Shown piece after piece: positions 8,643 through 15,600 of a stretch of 16,351 nt of DNA. The translations under genes were made by a program, and so were the position numbers. Source of the stretch: Oscillospiraceae bacterium (GTDB taxonomy: Bacteria; Bacillota; Clostridia; Oscillospirales; Oscillospiraceae); the NCBI GenBank assembly GCA_016297855.1, contig JAEDFW010000031.1, forward strand, positions 1 to 16,351. The letters run 5' to 3'. The notes under the pieces were generated by a model. The model was not told the DNA's origin, did no database searches, and saw nothing but the letters and a program-made list of their open reading frames with translations. How positions within the stretch are numbered: the stretch's first letter is position 1; every line of letters starts with the position of its first letter.

Positions 8643-9071
8643 GTGGAACAGGTTGTATTTGTGAATCAGTTCAAGCTCTATTATTACCAGAGCTTTCAGG
8701 CGCTCGCGGAGCAGTACGAACTTCAGATGCTGGACATTGATCTGCTGCTGTTTGTGTTCAACAACCCATCACTGAACACCGCAAGAGACGCCGTTGCGCT
8801 GCGCGGGCTGTCAAAGTCCAACGTTTCCACTTCGCTTGCCAAGCTGCATCAGCGTGCGCTGGTTCGCCTGCAGACCGACCCAGACAATCGCCGGCTACAG
8901 CGGATTTTCCTGACAGATACGGGGACAGCGATCACGCGGGAGCTGCGCTCATGCCAACAGGCTTGTTTTTCACAGCTTCTGGCCGGCTTTACGCCGGACG
9001 AACAGGCACAACTGCGGCAGTATCTGGCGCGGATGCTCGACAATATCTGCGCCTCTTTAAAAAAACGATAA
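8643..9071 (+). CDS. MarR-family transcriptional regulator
   Basis: This 142-aa protein is a winged helix-turn-helix DNA-binding regulator, probably a dimeric repressor. Helices at 7-40 form the dimer face. The HTH lies at about 46-72 (NTARDAVALRGLSKSN then VSTSLAKLHQ). The wing is at 78-90 (DPDNRRLQRIFL), and LTDTG follows as in MarR proteins. I chose GTG 8643, six bases after AGGAGG (8631-8636); the ATG at 8637 touches that site. The TauE/SafE permease follows after 18 bases, so the regulator most likely controls it and possibly the SOD-like gene. The ligand is unknown. A candidate operator lies at 8340-8353, and the long hairpin array forms its leader. Confidence 0.88.
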   Translation: MEQVVFVNQFKLYYYQSFQALAEQYELQMLDIDLLLFVFNNPSLNTARDAVALRGLSKSNVSTSLAKLHQRALVRLQTDPDNRRLQRIFLTDTGTAITRELRSCQQACFSQLLAGFTPDEQAQLRQYLARMLDNICASLKKR

Positions 9072-9089
9072 CAGAAAGGACATATCAAT

Positions 9090-9857
9090 ATGCTTTTGAA
9101 ACTTTTGGTCTGCTTTTTCGCAGGACTCGGCGCAGGTCTGGGCACGGGCTTTGCCGGCATGAGCGCCGCAGCGGTGATCAGCCCCATGCTCATCACCTTT
9201 TTGCACATGGAAGCGTATCAGGCCGTTGGCATCGCGCTGGCCAGCGACGTGCTTGCCAGTGCCGTCTCGGCGTGGACATATGGCAGAAACAAGAATCTCG
9301 ATATCCGCAACGGCGCAGTGATGATGGTGTGTGTGCTTGCCATGACGCTGGTGGGCAGCTACGTCTCCAGTCTTGTTCCGAACCGCACCATGGGCAGTTT
9401 TTCGGTCTTCATGACACTTCTGATGGGCATCAAATTCATCGTCAAACCCATCACCACCACCAAGGAGCTGAGTGACAGCCGGGATCGGAAGCAGCGTCTG
9501 ATCGGCTCGATCATTGGCGGATGCGTGGTCGGCTTCATCTGCGGCTTTGTCGGCGCAGGCGGAGGCATGATGATGCTGCTGGTTCTGACCAGTCTGCTGG
9601 GCTATGACCTCAAGACCGCCGTCGGCACAAGCGTGTTCATCATGAGCTTCACGGCACTCACCGGCGCGATCAGCCACTTTGCCATCGGCGGCGTGGCGGA
9701 TATCGGCTGTCTGGTTCTGTGCGTGCTGAGCACGCTGCTCTGGGCGCGCATCGCCGCGCGCTTTGCCAACAAGGCAAAACCGGCAACGCTCAACCGCGCA
9801 ACCGGCGTGGTGCTGGCGGTCCTTGGCGTTGTGATGATCGCCGTCAACTATCTCTGA
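9090..9857 (+). CDS. TauE/SafE-family membrane permease
   Basis: This 255-aa integral membrane protein belongs to the TauE/SafE family (PF01925), whose members are linked to export of sulfite, sulfoacetate or other organosulfur anions. Hydrophobic segments lie at about 3-35, 43-62, 75-97, 104-119, 136-168, 178-198, 203-220 and 237-254. The family's internal repeat is visible as GTGFAGMSAAAVISP (18-32) and GFVGAGGGMMML (152-163). Lysine/arginine-rich loops (116-136 and 220-236) fit cytoplasmic sides. The start ATG 9090 lies nine bases after GAAAGGA. The 18-bp gap to the MarR gene indicates one transcript. The transported compound cannot be deduced. Confidence 0.88.
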   Translation: MLLKLLVCFFAGLGAGLGTGFAGMSAAAVISPMLITFLHMEAYQAVGIALASDVLASAVSAWTYGRNKNLDIRNGAVMMVCVLAMTLVGSYVSSLVPNRTMGSFSVFMTLLMGIKFIVKPITTTKELSDSRDRKQRLIGSIIGGCVVGFICGFVGAGGGMMMLLVLTSLLGYDLKTAVGTSVFIMSFTALTGAISHFAIGGVADIGCLVLCVLSTLLWARIAARFANKAKPATLNRATGVVLAVLGVVMIAVNYL

Positions 9858-9869
9858 ATCTGTCGCCAG

Positions 9870-9906
9870 ATCACCTCACATGGCATACTCTGTCGTGTGA
9901 GGTGAT
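9870..9906 (+). promoter_or_regulatory. Hairpin that contains the SOD ribosome site
   Basis: ATCACCTCACA (9870-9880) pairs perfectly with TGTGAGGTGAT (9896-9906) around a 15-nt loop. The ribosome site GAGGTG (9899-9904) of the next gene lies in the 3' arm, and ATG follows at 9910. TTTT follows the arm, but only four bases long and leading straight into the ATG. It could sequester the ribosome site or act as a weak terminator. Confidence 0.55.
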
Positions 9907-9909
9907 TTT

Positions 9910-10389
9910 ATGAATCAACGACCGGCTTGCTGCAGCAGGCCACAGGCCATCGCGCACATACATGGCAGCGCATCGTATCCCGATATCCGCGGCACCGTAG
10001 AATTCTTCCAGACGCCGAGCGGCGTACTGGTACAAACGCTGCTTAAAGGGCTGCCGCACGCGGACGCACCCTGTGCCGGGCACGTATTCGGCTTCCATAT
10101 CCACGAAGGACACTGCTGCTCCGGCAGTGTGGCCGACCCCTTTTCGAACGCGATGGGGCATTACAACCCCGGAGGCTGCGAGCATCCGCAGCACGCGGGC
10201 GATCTGCCGCCGCTGTTGGAAACCTGCGGATATGCGTTCAGCGTGGTGCTGACCGGTCGCTTCCGCGTGTCCGAGATCATCGGCAAAACCGTGATTGTCC
10301 ATTCCTGTCCCGATGATTTTACCACCCAGCCGTCGGGCAATTCCGGTGAGAAGATTGCGTGCGGTGTAATCTGCGCCAACTGCATGTAA
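9910..10389 (+). CDS. Cu/Zn superoxide dismutase-like protein
   Basis: This 159-aa protein matches the SOD_Cu family, which dismutates superoxide. The metal ligands are present: GFHIHE (His63, His65), GHYNP (His84), EHPQHAGD (His92, His95, Asp98) and VIVHSCPDDF (His131). Cys69 or Cys70 and Cys151 (ACGVI) can form the conserved disulfide. GNSGEK (143-148) has Lys148 where the substrate-guiding Arg (human Arg143) normally sits. No signal peptide is seen, unlike most bacterial Cu/Zn SODs, which are exported. Both ends are Cys-rich (ACCSR, CANCM). The start ATG 9910 follows GAGGTG. It lies 52 bases after the permease and probably belongs to the same unit. Activity is uncertain. Confidence 0.88.
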   Translation: MNQRPACCSRPQAIAHIHGSASYPDIRGTVEFFQTPSGVLVQTLLKGLPHADAPCAGHVFGFHIHEGHCCSGSVADPFSNAMGHYNPGGCEHPQHAGDLPPLLETCGYAFSVVLTGRFRVSEIIGKTVIVHSCPDDFTTQPSGNSGEKIACGVICANCM

Positions 10390-10420
10390 AAAACCGCCTG
10401 CTTTCGGCAGGCGGTTTTTT
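10388..10420. terminator. Bidirectional intrinsic terminator
   Basis: AAAAAACCGCCTGC, a five-base loop, then GCAGGCGGTTTTTT. The stem is perfect, with A and T runs at its ends, so it works in both directions. It ends the SOD-like gene (+) and the HAD gene (-), overlapping both stop codons. Confidence 0.92.
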
Positions 10421-11100
10421 CAGCTGTTTTCCAGTATATCTTTTAACTGCAGCAAATCCGTGATGACGTAGTCACAGCGGCCGTCCGCCTTCGCAGGATC
10501 ACCGTAGAAGCACGTCGGGATACCTGCGTTGCGTCCGCCCTGCATATCGGAGCTGAGGCTGTCGCCCACAAGGAGCGAACAAGTACGGTACTCTTCTCCG
10601 ATGGCTGCGAATACCTTGTCGAAAAACACAGCTTCCGGTTTCCGGCAGCCAATCTCTTCGGAGATAAACGCATCATCCAGATACTGCCCCACGCCGCTGA
10701 GCGCCATACGCGAACGCTGCGCGTACGCATCGCCGTTGGTCACGACAAAGATCTTGTATCGACCGTGCAGCCACTGCAGTAACTCCGTTGCGTGCGGCAT
10801 CAAATGCGCGCCGCGCGCAAGGTTGCGCAGATACATCTCGTTAAATACTACAGGGTCAAGGTCGATCCCGCGCTCGGCGAAGTACAGCTCAAACCGTCGG
10901 ACGAACAGCACCTCCCGCTCCATCTCGCCGCGCTCAAACGCGCACCAGAGCGCGTCGTTATAGACTTCGTAATGGCACATATCCTGTTCGGTGAAGCTGA
11001 TGCCGAACGCGCCAAAGCTGTCCACGAGCGCGTCAAAGGAACTGGCGCGAAAATCGAGGAGCGTGTTGTCGATATCGATGAGAACAGCTTTGTATGGCAT
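10420..11100 (-). CDS. HAD-superfamily hydrolase, YjjG-like nucleotidase
   Basis: This 226-aa phosphatase most resembles YjjG/YfnB-type pyrimidine nucleotidases, which clear 5'-nucleotides including non-canonical ones. HAD motif I is DIDNTLLDF (Asp9 nucleophile, Asp11), with the Asn typical of this subgroup. Motif II is FVVTNGD (Thr121). Motif III is GCRKPE (Lys154). Motif IV is LLVGDSLSSD (Asp180, Asp185). A helical cap covers about 17-100. I chose ATG 11100, ten bases after AGAGAG; the TTG at 11106 is less likely. It follows the DUF1624 gene by 100 bases on the same strand with no clear promoter between. The substrate is assigned by family only. Confidence 0.85.
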   Translation of the reverse strand: MPYKAVLIDIDNTLLDFRASSFDALVDSFGAFGISFTEQDMCHYEVYNDALWCAFERGEMEREVLFVRRFELYFAERGIDLDPVVFNEMYLRNLARGAHLMPHATELLQWLHGRYKIFVVTNGDAYAQRSRMALSGVGQYLDDAFISEEIGCRKPEAVFFDKVFAAIGEEYRTCSLLVGDSLSSDMQGGRNAGIPTCFYGDPAKADGRCDYVITDLLQLKDILENS

Positions 11101-11200
11101 AATCAATCGTCTCTCTTTCTGTGCACGGTTCTTTGAGCTGATTTTGCAATCAACCGCATGTTCGCATGCTGGAGCGTGCCCGACGGGCGTCAGTATTTTG

Positions 11201-11917
11201 TTATTTTGTCAGAATCAGCACAAGCTGCAAAAGGCCGTACACAACCGGCTGATGCAGAAGATAGATCCACAGAGACTGCCGGCCGCAGAAGCAGAAAAAG
11301 CGCGTGACAGCCAAATCCTGCGCTTTGCCGGGCAGCCTGGTCTTTTTCTCCCGATATGCTGTTCTTCCGATCACAGTACCCAGCATATACCAGCCCAGAT
11401 GCGGCAACAGCGGAAAATAGTCGCTTGAAGCAAACCCCGGATAGACGAGGCCGAATGGGAAAAGGACCTTTGTCTCCACCGTCGTGCCCGCGATGAGATA
11501 GCCCGTCACGACCAGCACAACGCCGATTGCAAGCAGCGCCTCGTTTGGCAGCCGCTTGTACACCGGGTAGAGCATCATGCACACACCGAGCAGATGCAGC
11601 ACGCCGAACCAAACGATCACATCATACGCGGCCATGTGAAAAAGATACATGCCGGTCGTAACCGCAGAAATCAGCATCCCGCAGCCGAACACGATCGCGC
11701 CGCGGCGGAAGCTGTGCGAGCCAAGCGTGGCGCAGCAGCCCGAGAGCACGACAAAGATCACGCCGCCATACTGCTGAATCAACACATAGACAGGCGGAAA
11801 AGTAACGTCAAGCCCTGCAAAATACACAAGATCAAACAGAAAGTGTACAACAATGACGCACAAGATGCACAACCCGCGCAGTGCGTCAAGCTCCCATATG
11901 CGCTCTTTTCTCTGCAT
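11201..11917 (-). CDS. DUF1624/HGSNAT-like membrane protein
   Basis: This 238-aa multi-spanning membrane protein matches the heparan-alpha-glucosaminide N-acetyltransferase catalytic-like family (DUF1624). It opens with the signature RIWELDALRGLCILCVIVVH (6-25), with conserved His25. Further hydrophobic segments lie at about 43-62, 74-95, 101-118, 128-145, 165-185 and 215-236. GVLHLLGV (105-112) carries the second conserved His, and GRQSLWIYLLHQPV is the usual last helix. Members are thought to transfer acyl groups across the membrane to sugars; the acceptor here is unknown. The start ATG 11917 follows GGAAGGGAG. It sits 55 bases after the acyl-CoA synthetase, and a hairpin lies between. Confidence 0.82.
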   Translation of the reverse strand: MQRKERIWELDALRGLCILCVIVVHFLFDLVYFAGLDVTFPPVYVLIQQYGGVIFVVLSGCCATLGSHSFRRGAIVFGCGMLISAVTTGMYLFHMAAYDVIVWFGVLHLLGVCMMLYPVYKRLPNEALLAIGVVLVVTGYLIAGTTVETKVLFPFGLVYPGFASSDYFPLLPHLGWYMLGTVIGRTAYREKKTRLPGKAQDLAVTRFFCFCGRQSLWIYLLHQPVVYGLLQLVLILTK

Positions 11918-11942
11918 GGCAATTGCTCCCTTCCGTGCATGT

Positions 11943-11966
11943 TCGCCCGGGCAAAAGCCCGGGCGA
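11943..11966 (-). terminator. 10-bp GC hairpin after the acyl-CoA synthetase
   Basis: TCGCCCGGGC, loop AAAA, GCCCGGGCGA. It is a very stable stem seven bases after the synthetase stop, with no T run on the minus strand (ACATG follows). It may reduce read-through into the DUF1624 gene or protect the upstream mRNA end. Confidence 0.5.
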
Positions 11967-11972
11967 TTGCTG

Positions 11973-13706
11973 TTACGCTTCACCGGCTGCCTGCCGTTCA
12001 GCCTCTTCCTCCTCAAGTACGCGATAGGCGACCTTGCCCACCAGCGTCTTGGGAAGTTCGGTGCGGAACTCGATATCATACGGCATTGCATATTTGGCGA
12101 TATGCTCGCGGCAGTAGTCGAGAATTTCCTTCTTGACCTCGTCCGAAGGCTCAATGCCAGGCCGCAATACCACAAACGCCTTGACCTTCTGCATCTTATA
12201 TGCGTCCTTCACGCCAATCACGCAGGACAAAAGCACCTTGGGATGGCCGTCGATGATGTTTTCCAGCTGACCGGGATAGACGTTGTAGCCAGAAGTGATG
12301 ATCATGCGCTTGATGCGCTGGCTGAAATAGACGAAGCCGTCGTCATCCATCTTGCCCAGATCTCCCGTGTGCAGCCAGATCCGGCCGTCCGGATGGCGGC
12401 GAAGGGTATTTCGCGTCTCTTCTTCGTTATCCACATAGCAGACCATGACCGACGGGCCGCTGATGCAGATCTCACCCTCGATGTTGGGATCGAGCTCTTC
12501 GGTCGTTCCGGGCTTGACAATCTTATAATAGGTGTCCGGGAACGGCACACCGATCGAGCCTGTACGGTTATAATCCTTGGGCGTCAGGCAGCTGGCGGTG
12601 ACGCACTCGGTCAGGCCATAGCCCTGCCGGATCTGTACGTTTGCGTTGTGGGCCTCCAAAAAAGCGTCAACCTTTTTCTTCAGTTCGATGGACAGGCTGT
12701 CGCCGCCGCAGAACACACCCCTGAGGAAGCTGAGATCGGCGTTTTCCAGATTCTCAGCGCGCAGCAGTGCCTCAAAGAGCGTCGGCACGCCGGGAATGAT
12801 GTTGGGCTGCTTTTTCACGAGCAGGTTCGCATACGTCTTAACGTTGAACTGCGGCACCAGAATGCATGTCGCGCCGCCGATGAGCGCAGTATGGATACCG
12901 ATGCCGAGACCGAAGCCGTGGAACACCGGCATAACAGAAAGCATCTTCATCCCGTCAATGGGCGCAAACCCGCTGGCTGCGATGGTCTGCAGGCCCAACG
13001 CGTTGAAGTTGGCGTTGCTGAGCAGGATTCCTTTGGTGGTGCCGGTCGTGCCGCCGGAGTAGAGAATGGAAGCGCCATCCTCAGCCTTTCCCATGTCCTT
13101 GGGCAGCGGCAGATTGCGCCTTTTGCCCATACGCATGAACTCGCTCCACCAGATATACTCGCCTTTCCTTGGCGGTGCGGGATACTTGCGCGCAGCGGTG
13201 AGCGAATACCCGATCGCAAGCGGCGCGAGCAGTTCGTCCTGAATTTTCGCCACAATCAGCTTCACATCTTTGCTGTCCAGTTCCGGCATGATGGATGCGA
13301 CCTTGCCGTAGAACTGGTCGAGGGTCAGAATCGCCTTGGAGTGCGAAAAATTGAGATAGAACTTGATCTCACCTGCCGCCGAAAGCGGATGGATCATATT
13401 CGACACCGCGCCAATGCGGTTGAGCGCGTAGAAGCTGTTGAGCGCCTGCGGGCAGTTGGGCATGCAGATCGTCACCCGGTCGCCTTTTTTGATGCCCAGC
13501 GCGAGATACGCGCGCGCAGTGTCGTCAATGTGGCGCATAAATTCAGAATACGTTGTTTTCTTTCCCATGAACTCATAGGCACAGTTTTTGGGAAACTTTT
13601 CCGCTGCAGCTTTTACCATCTCGTAGACGGTTTTCTGCGGATATTTCAGATGCTGCGGCGTATTGCCGTAATACTTCAGCCACGGAGCGGAAGAAGAAAT
13701 ACTCAT
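11973..13706 (-). CDS. AMP-forming acyl-CoA synthetase (long-chain fatty acid ligase type)
   Basis: This 577-aa enzyme activates a carboxylic acid with ATP and couples it to CoA. The P-loop signature YSGGTTGTTKG is at 216-226. QGYGLTEC, HTGDLG and the hinge IKRMIITSGYNVYPGQLE follow in order. Lys558 (TLVGKVAYR) is the catalytic lysine of the C-terminal domain. The N-terminal 50 residues (PWLKYY, TVYEMVKAAAEKFP) and overall length fit bacterial FadD/LcfA-type ligases. The real acyl chain length is not visible. No signal peptide or membrane helix is present. The start ATG 13706 follows AAAGGA by 11 bases. It is transcribed from the promoter at 13764-13792 and probably heads a unit with the DUF1624 and HAD genes. 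Confidence 0.9.
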   Translation of the reverse strand: MSISSSAPWLKYYGNTPQHLKYPQKTVYEMVKAAAEKFPKNCAYEFMGKKTTYSEFMRHIDDTARAYLALGIKKGDRVTICMPNCPQALNSFYALNRIGAVSNMIHPLSAAGEIKFYLNFSHSKAILTLDQFYGKVASIMPELDSKDVKLIVAKIQDELLAPLAIGYSLTAARKYPAPPRKGEYIWWSEFMRMGKRRNLPLPKDMGKAEDGASILYSGGTTGTTKGILLSNANFNALGLQTIAASGFAPIDGMKMLSVMPVFHGFGLGIGIHTALIGGATCILVPQFNVKTYANLLVKKQPNIIPGVPTLFEALLRAENLENADLSFLRGVFCGGDSLSIELKKKVDAFLEAHNANVQIRQGYGLTECVTASCLTPKDYNRTGSIGVPFPDTYYKIVKPGTTEELDPNIEGEICISGPSVMVCYVDNEEETRNTLRRHPDGRIWLHTGDLGKMDDDGFVYFSQRIKRMIITSGYNVYPGQLENIIDGHPKVLLSCVIGVKDAYKMQKVKAFVVLRPGIEPSDEVKKEILDYCREHIAKYAMPYDIEFRTELPKTLVGKVAYRVLEEEEAERQAAGEA

Positions 13707-13763
13707 TTACATGTCATCCTTTCATTTTTTGCACACCTTGCGCGATTCATACGCACTGAGGAA

Positions 13764-13792
13764 ATTATACGACCATTTTCGGCAAAACGCAA
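13764..13792 (-). promoter_or_regulatory. Promoter of the acyl-CoA synthetase gene
   Basis: On the minus strand: TTGCGT (13792-13787), a 17-nt spacer and a perfect TATAAT (13769-13764). The predicted start near 13757 gives a leader of about 50 nt. Confidence 0.75.
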
Positions 13793-13811
13793 TGATTTCG
13801 CCGCAGGCGCA

Positions 13812-14963
13812 TCATTTGTTTAGAATTCTCGCAACCAGCGGGCGTTTGACCTTCATTGCGCCCTTCGGACAGAATTCCTGGCAGCAGAAGCAGCGGATGC
13901 ATCGGCTGCGGTTGATCGAGGGCTTACCCTCCACCATTGTGATGGCTTTGGCCGGGCAGATATTGGCGCACTTTTTACAGCCGATGCACGCGTCCTTTCT
14001 GACCTGTGGACGCGGCGTAAGGCAGACGGAAAGAAACTTTCGCACAATCTTTCCCATCACGCCGTCGCCGCCGTAGCGGAAGCCCACGCTTTTCTGCGGC
14101 GGAAGCGTCTTAAAATCGGGTACGATGAAGCTGTCAAGATTGCCGGAGATCGTCAGTTCTTCCGCCGTTTCGGGAATCAGCCCGCGTTCGATCGCGGCGT
14201 TCAGCGTTGGAATCTCACGCGCAGAAAAGCCCAGCAGCTTGGCGCACGCGAGGTCAAGCTTGTGCGCAGAAAGCGCCGCAGCCACAGCGCCGATGTGCCG
14301 TGGGCTGCCCTGTGTGGGTCCGTTGCCCTCCATGCCGACCACCGCGTCACAGATGACGAGCCGGGGCTTAAAATACTCACACAGATCGACGATCATGTTC
14401 GCGAAATCCCCGGTCTTTGGATATTTGTAGTGATATTCCGGCTTCATCGTGCCGGGGATGACGCCAAAGAAGTTCTTGACCGCGTTCGTCATGCCCATCA
14501 TGCCGTGCGTTTTGAGCTTACAGAAGTCGATGATCGCGTCGGCCTGATCGAGATACGCCGTATACTGGAATTCTCGGGCGCATACGGCCTCTGGAAAAAC
14601 AGCCGCAGCCTGTGAAAAATCGTGGTTGAGCTCCGCGCCGGCCTCTTCACATGCGTGCATTCCGGCCGTGTCGTAGACATGGTTCAGATGTGCTGCGTTA
14701 TAAAGCCCGCCGGGGCTGTCGCCCAGAAGAACAGAAGCGCCCCGGGCAGTGAGCATTTTGACCAGCTCGCACAAAAGCGCCGGATGCGTGGTGGCAGCCT
14801 CCTCCGGCTTCATAGCGGCAACCAGGTTGACCTTGATGACGACGCGCATCCCGGACTTCACCCATTCCAGCCCGCCCAGCGGACGCAGAACCTCTTCCAG
14901 CGCGCGCCGGCACTCGTCCGGCGCATAGCTCTGACAGCGAACGATTGAAACATCGGTTTGCAT
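13812..14963 (-). CDS. DUF362 domain protein with two 4Fe-4S motifs
   Basis: This 383-aa cytoplasmic iron-sulfur protein joins a DUF362 domain (about 1-300) to a ferredoxin domain. DUF362 hallmarks are VVIKVNLV (41-48), LLGDSPGG (79-86), DFCKLKTHGMMGMTNAVKNF (146-165) and GMEGNGPTQG (210-219). The C-terminal clusters are CIGCKKCANICP (326-337) and CIRCFCCQEFCP (355-366); the second has one extra Cys between ligands. The reaction of this family is not established; electron transfer to an unknown partner is a reasonable guess. I chose ATG 14963, preceded by GGAGG at a spacing of six; the longer frame to 15026 has no ribosome site and runs across the promoter. It is a single gene with its own promoter. 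Confidence 0.88.
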   Translation of the reverse strand: MQTDVSIVRCQSYAPDECRRALEEVLRPLGGLEWVKSGMRVVIKVNLVAAMKPEEAATTHPALLCELVKMLTARGASVLLGDSPGGLYNAAHLNHVYDTAGMHACEEAGAELNHDFSQAAAVFPEAVCAREFQYTAYLDQADAIIDFCKLKTHGMMGMTNAVKNFFGVIPGTMKPEYHYKYPKTGDFANMIVDLCEYFKPRLVICDAVVGMEGNGPTQGSPRHIGAVAAALSAHKLDLACAKLLGFSAREIPTLNAAIERGLIPETAEELTISGNLDSFIVPDFKTLPPQKSVGFRYGGDGVMGKIVRKFLSVCLTPRPQVRKDACIGCKKCANICPAKAITMVEGKPSINRSRCIRCFCCQEFCPKGAMKVKRPLVARILNK

Positions 14964-14990
14964 ACGAAACCTCCAAAACGCGATTTTGTT

Positions 14991-15020
14991 TATGATATCA
15001 TACCTTGTCCCGTATTTCAA
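14991..15020 (-). promoter_or_regulatory. DUF362 promoter with palindrome over the -10 box
   Basis: On the minus strand: TTGAAA (15020-15015), a 17-nt spacer and TATCAT (14997-14992). The -10 box lies inside a perfect 12-bp palindrome, TATGATATCATA (14991-15002), which could be a repressor operator. Confidence 0.55.
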
Positions 15021-15064
15021 ACCCATGCAGCCACGTTTTCTCTGATTTTATGGCAAAATAACAC

Positions 15065-15093
15065 TTGATTTTCCTGCCCCATTATGCTACAAT
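15065..15093 (+). promoter_or_regulatory. rplS promoter
   Basis: TTGATT (15065-15070), a 17-nt spacer ending in TGC, and TACAAT (15088-15093) form an extended -10 promoter. The predicted start is near 15100. Confidence 0.75.
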
Positions 15094-15099
15094 CACTTG

Positions 15100-15180
15100 G
15101 TCTGTGAAAAGGATGGTCCTCTGCCACAGCCGGCACCATGGTGCAGCGGCATTTCCAAGTGGTATGAACGTCTTAATTTG
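15100..15180 (+). ncRNA. Structured 5' leader of rplS (L19-leader candidate)
   Basis: The leader of about 95 nt folds locally. CTGTG (15102-15106) pairs with CACAG (15125-15129) around an inner AGGA-TGG-TCCT hairpin (15110-15120). A second hairpin GCAC-CATG-GTGC lies at 15133-15144. Firmicutes rplS genes often carry an L19 leader used for autoregulation by the protein. The position fits, but I cannot verify the Rfam consensus by eye. Confidence 0.4.
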
Positions 15181-15196
15181 AAGGAGGACACAAGTT

Positions 15197-15538
15197 ATGG
15201 ATCTGATGAAGGCTTTGACCAGCCAGTACATGAAGAACGAACTGCCCGAAATGAATGTCGGCGATACCGTTCGTGTTCATGTAAAAATCAAAGAAGGCAG
15301 CCGCGAGAGAATTCAGGTTTTCGAGGGCATCATTATCGCCAAGAAGCACGGCGGTATCGAGGAATCCATCACCGTTCGCCGCATTTCCTACGGCGTCGGC
15401 TGCGAGAAGGTTTTCCCGGTGCATGCGCCCAACGTTGTCAACGTCGAGACCGTTCGTCACGGCAAAGTCCGCAGAGCGAAGCTGTACTATCTGCGTGACC
15501 GCCTCGGCAAGGCCGCCAAGGTCAAGGAGAAGGTTTAA
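15197..15538 (+). CDS. rplS: 50S ribosomal protein L19
   Basis: This 113-aa protein of the large ribosomal subunit sits at the 30S-50S interface. The full-length L19 pattern is present: an N-terminal helix, then VGDTVRVHVKIKEGSRERIQ (21-40), FEGIIIAKKHGG, ITVRRISYGVGCEKVFP and the basic C-terminus KVRRAKLYYLRDRLGKAAKV. The start ATG 15197 is nine bases after AAGGAGG. The usual neighbours rpsP, rimM and trmD are not upstream: the gene has its own promoter and leader and is flanked by a divergent DUF362 gene. The intrinsic terminator at 15558-15598 follows 20 bases after the stop. Confidence 0.98.
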   Translation: MDLMKALTSQYMKNELPEMNVGDTVRVHVKIKEGSRERIQVFEGIIIAKKHGGIEESITVRRISYGVGCEKVFPVHAPNVVNVETVRHGKVRRAKLYYLRDRLGKAAKVKEKV

Positions 15539-15557
15539 TCTCCGACTGCATCCACAG

Positions 15558-15598
15558 AATAAAAGCAGATACGCAAATACGTATCTGCTTTTATTTTT
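15558..15598 (+). terminator. Intrinsic terminator of rplS
   Basis: AATAAAAGCAGATACG (15558-15573) pairs with CGTATCTGCTTTTATT (15580-15595) over a six-base loop and runs into further T residues. The stem is 16 bp and perfect. It is also the first element of a hairpin cluster. Confidence 0.9.
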
Positions 15599-15600
15599 CA

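Noticed and set aside
11853..13823. 656-codon + strand frame opposite the acyl-CoA synthetase
   Set aside because: The opposite strand has a complete AMP-ligase with signature and catalytic lysine. This frame shows no domain and is an antisense shadow.
15097..15498. 133-codon + frame overlapping rplS
   Set aside because: It is a shifted frame across the leader and coding part of L19 and has no ribosome site of its own.
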